Positions 4,850 through 6,066 of a DNA stretch of 6,066 nucleotides are shown here, one piece after another. The notes beneath the pieces are model-generated. The model saw only the letters and a list, made by a program, of their open reading frames with translations, made no database searches and was not told where the DNA came from. The position numbers and the translations under genes are program-made. Each line of letters opens with the position of its first letter. The stretch's first letter is position 1. Origin of the DNA: CAYPTI01 sp964413525 [NCBI: uncultured bacterium] (GTDB lineage: Bacteria; T1Sed10-126); NCBI GenBank assembly GCA_964413525.1, contig CAYPTI010000109.1, positions 1 through 6,066 of the forward strand. The letters are read 5' to 3'.

Positions 4850-5353
4850 ATGACTCAGTTTTACGACTTCAGCATGACCGACATCGATGGCAACGACGTT
4901 TCGTTTGAGCACTACCGGGGAGAGGTTTGCATCGTCGTCAACACGGCCTCCGAGTGAGGCTACACGCCCCAGTACGGGCAACTCGAACAGCTGTTCGAGC
5001 AGTACCGCGACGACGGACTCAGTGTGCTGGCCTTTCCCTGCAACCAGTTCGCCAACGAGGAACCGGGCGACGAACCGGAGATCAAGCAGTTCTGTCAGAC
5101 GAACTTCGGCGTCACCTACGACCTGTTTTCGAAGATCGACGTGAAGGGATCCAATCAGGCCCCCCTGTACGGGTGGTTAACCTCGGAAGCCGGTCCTTGG
5201 GGACCCCACAAGGTCCGCTGGAATTTTCAAAAATATCTGATCGACCGAGAGGGAAGCATCCGGTACACGTTTGATCCCCTCGTCGAACCGCTGGACGAGT
5301 ATTTCCTGGAACGGTTCCGTCCCCTGATTCACCAGCCGGTGGCTCAAGCCTAA
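4850..5353 (+). CDS. Selenocysteine-containing glutathione peroxidase family protein (in-frame TGA = Sec36)
   Basis: Read through one in-frame TGA (4955-4957), this gives 167 aa, a normal bacterial GPx length. The family reduces hydroperoxides, and many bacterial members use thioredoxin. The TGA lies exactly at the peroxidatic Cys/Sec: NTASE-U36-GYTPQYGQL matches the usual N.AS.C/U-G.TPQY motif. Downstream are LAFPCNQF (60-67), C82 in FCQTNFGVTY where the resolving Cys of thioredoxin-type GPx sits, and W124-N125-F126, the Trp and Asn of the catalytic tetrad. The tetrad Gln appears replaced by Glu70 (FANEEPG instead of the usual F..QEPG). No other stop or frameshift exists, and a good ribosome-binding site precedes ATG 4850. 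Sec insertion needs SelA-D, which are not in this window. The alternative is a nonsense mutation or sequencing error in a Cys enzyme; the exact position and downstream hairpin argue against it. Confidence 0.87.
4955..4957 (+). other. Selenocysteine UGA codon (residue 36)
   Basis: This TGA is in frame with ATG 4850 and with the 131 codons that follow, and replaces the conserved catalytic Cys/Sec codon of the GPx family. A standard translation would stop here at 35 residues and could restart the rest as a separate protein from GTG 5024. Confidence 0.82.
4972..5005 (+). promoter_or_regulatory. Candidate bacterial SECIS hairpin
   Basis: A perfect 18-nt palindrome (4982-4999) folds as CUCGAAC / GUUCGAG around an AGCU loop (4989-4992). 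GUAC at 4972-4975 and at 5002-5005 can extend the stem below an internal loop. The apical loop begins 31 nt after the UGA and has G as its second base. From memory, both fit the published bacterial SECIS search rules (loop about 16-37 nt from UGA, G in the first two loop bases). A smaller alternative hairpin, GCCC/GGGC (4966-4969 with 4976-4979, loop CAGUAC), is closer to the UGA. Bacterial SECIS elements are poorly conserved, so this is a structural argument only. Confidence 0.5.
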
Positions 5354-5366
5354 CCGCGCCCGGTTA
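5351..5366. terminator. Hairpin at the stop codon of the peroxidase gene
   Basis: TAACCG (5351-5356), which includes the TAA stop, pairs with CGGTTA (5361-5366) around CGCC. There is no U-tract, so it may stabilise the mRNA end or help termination rather than act as a classic intrinsic terminator. Confidence 0.3.
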
Positions 5367-5378
5367 TCCGAGAGGACT

Positions 5379-5408
5379 CCGGAAGTGTTGTAGGAACTTT
5401 TCTTCCGG
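5379..5408. terminator. Possible bidirectional hairpin between convergent genes
   Basis: CCGGAAG (5379-5385) pairs with CTTCCGG (5402-5408) across a 16-nt loop containing ACTTTT. It lies in the 101-nt gap between the converging peroxidase and DUF502 genes, where a two-way terminator is expected. Neither strand has a U-run after the stem. Confidence 0.33.
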
Positions 5409-5454
5409 CGTGCGGACCGGCCGTGATCGTCCGACCTTCCCGGATCAAACCCGA

Positions 5455-6066
5455 TTACGATCCCGATTCCTCCCCGGCGAACGGGGAGTCCGGCAGCCGG
5501 AACGACTCGTCCGGATCCCCGGAGGTTTTCAACCCCGCAGTGAGGGTGAATCGCAGCCCCTCCTCCAGGCTCATGTCGACGTCCTCCACCCGGTCCCGCG
5601 GGACAATGACCGTGTACCCTCCGATCTGATAACTCATCGGCAGGTACACGGCCAGGGCATCCGATAGGTCGAGATCCTCGTTCCAGTCCGAAAAATCCGT
5701 TCGCGTTACCAGTCCCACGCAGCGAGGACCCTCCGAACCACCCAGGTTCACCATCACCACCCGTTCGTAGTCCCGGGACCCCGAACCGGTCACGTAGCGG
5801 AGGATGTCCTTAAACGATCCGTAAACGCTCTTCACCAGCGGGATAACACTTACCAGCCCTTCAAACCGTTCCACCAGCCAGCGAACAAACCAGACCCGCA
5901 GCAGCATGCCGGCCAGGAAAATCAAGCCAACCGAGAGCAGGATCCCGACCCCGGGGACGCCGGAAAGCGGAGGAAACAGAACTTCAAACACCGGATCGCT
6001 CAACCGCTCCAGAAGCCGGACGAGCCAGCCGAGGATGACCACGGTCAACACCAGCGGAAGCACAAC
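5455..6066 (-). CDS. DUF502 family membrane protein (N-terminus beyond the window)
   Basis: At least 203 residues are encoded, and the frame is still open at the right edge. The family normally begins with a basic segment and G(L)LxxLPLxxT; here the first visible residues are VVLPLVLT, so about 10-20 residues, including the start, are missing. GTG 6063 is therefore probably internal. Seen from the edge are a first membrane helix (LPLVLTVVILGWLV), a second one (GVGILLSVGLIFLAGMLL), the conserved IPLVKSVYGSFKDI segment, a beta-rich soluble part (YERVVMVNLGG, CVGLVTR), and the terminal LPMSYQIGGYTVIVPRDRV and VDMSLEEGLRFTLTAG patterns. The C-terminal tail is acidic and serine-rich. Function is not established for the family; it is an inner-membrane protein. 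It is transcribed toward the peroxidase gene and has no obvious functional link to it. Confidence 0.88.
   Translation of the reverse strand, partial: VVLPLVLTVVILGWLVRLLERLSDPVFEVLFPPLSGVPGVGILLSVGLIFLAGMLLRVWFVRWLVERFEGLVSVIPLVKSVYGSFKDILRYVTGSGSRDYERVVMVNLGGSEGPRCVGLVTRTDFSDWNEDLDLSDALAVYLPMSYQIGGYTVIVPRDRVEDVDMSLEEGLRFTLTAGLKTSGDPDESFRLPDSPFAGEESGS

Noticed and set aside
4727-4957. Short open frame ending at the TGA, in frame with the peroxidase start
   Set aside because: It is the peroxidase N-terminus with extra upstream sequence. The ribosome-binding site at 4838-4842 and family similarity place the start at 4850, and the gene continues past the TGA.
5410-5667. + strand frames opposite the DUF502 gene
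   Set aside because: They are shadows of the - strand gene, with no similarity and no ribosome-binding site.

Overview
The window is about 6.1 kb of GC-rich bacterial chromosome (roughly 60% GC by eye). It holds seven protein genes: six on the + strand and one running in from the right edge on the - strand. Inner-membrane protein families (VTT/TVP38, a cardiolipin synthase with two N-terminal membrane spans, DUF502), cobalamin genes and an apparent selenoprotein all suggest a free-living, Gram-negative-type bacterium that makes B12 and decodes UGA as selenocysteine. Lineage cannot be fixed from the sequence. Selenoprotein-rich proteobacterial or deltaproteobacterium-like groups are only a guess. 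No mobile elements, CRISPR arrays, rRNA or tRNA genes were found.

Left part (1-2973): a VTT-domain (TVP38/TMEM64) membrane protein is followed after about 250 nt by a two-HKD cardiolipin synthase/phospholipase D. Both point to phospholipid handling. The synthase stop overlaps the GTG start of a short gene for a stand-alone CbiG C-terminal domain (CobE-like, 149 aa), which belongs to B12 synthesis.

Middle (2974-4340): a small DUF3006-like protein (92 aa) with a strong ribosome-binding site, then precorrin-4 C11-methyltransferase (cobM/cbiF). CobE and CobM act in the corrin-ring part of cobalamin synthesis, so this is a loose B12 locus interrupted by a small gene of unknown function.

Intergenic region 4341-4849 (509 nt): no convincing protein gene. 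It contains an unexplained structured element at 4448-4562. An 18-bp stem (two G-U wobbles, pairing only in + strand RNA) encloses two perfect hairpins, and the loops of those hairpins are complementary over 7 nt. It may be a small RNA, a cis-regulatory leader or a palindromic repeat. A -10-like TATACT lies just before the next gene.

Right part (4850-6066): a glutathione peroxidase gene carries an in-frame TGA exactly at the catalytic Cys/Sec position, with intact family sequence on both sides and a perfect 18-nt palindrome downstream that can serve as a bacterial SECIS hairpin. A conventional gene caller would split or truncate it. It converges on a DUF502 membrane protein whose N-terminus lies outside the window. 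The strongest items for follow-up are the Sec-containing peroxidase and the structured element upstream of it.
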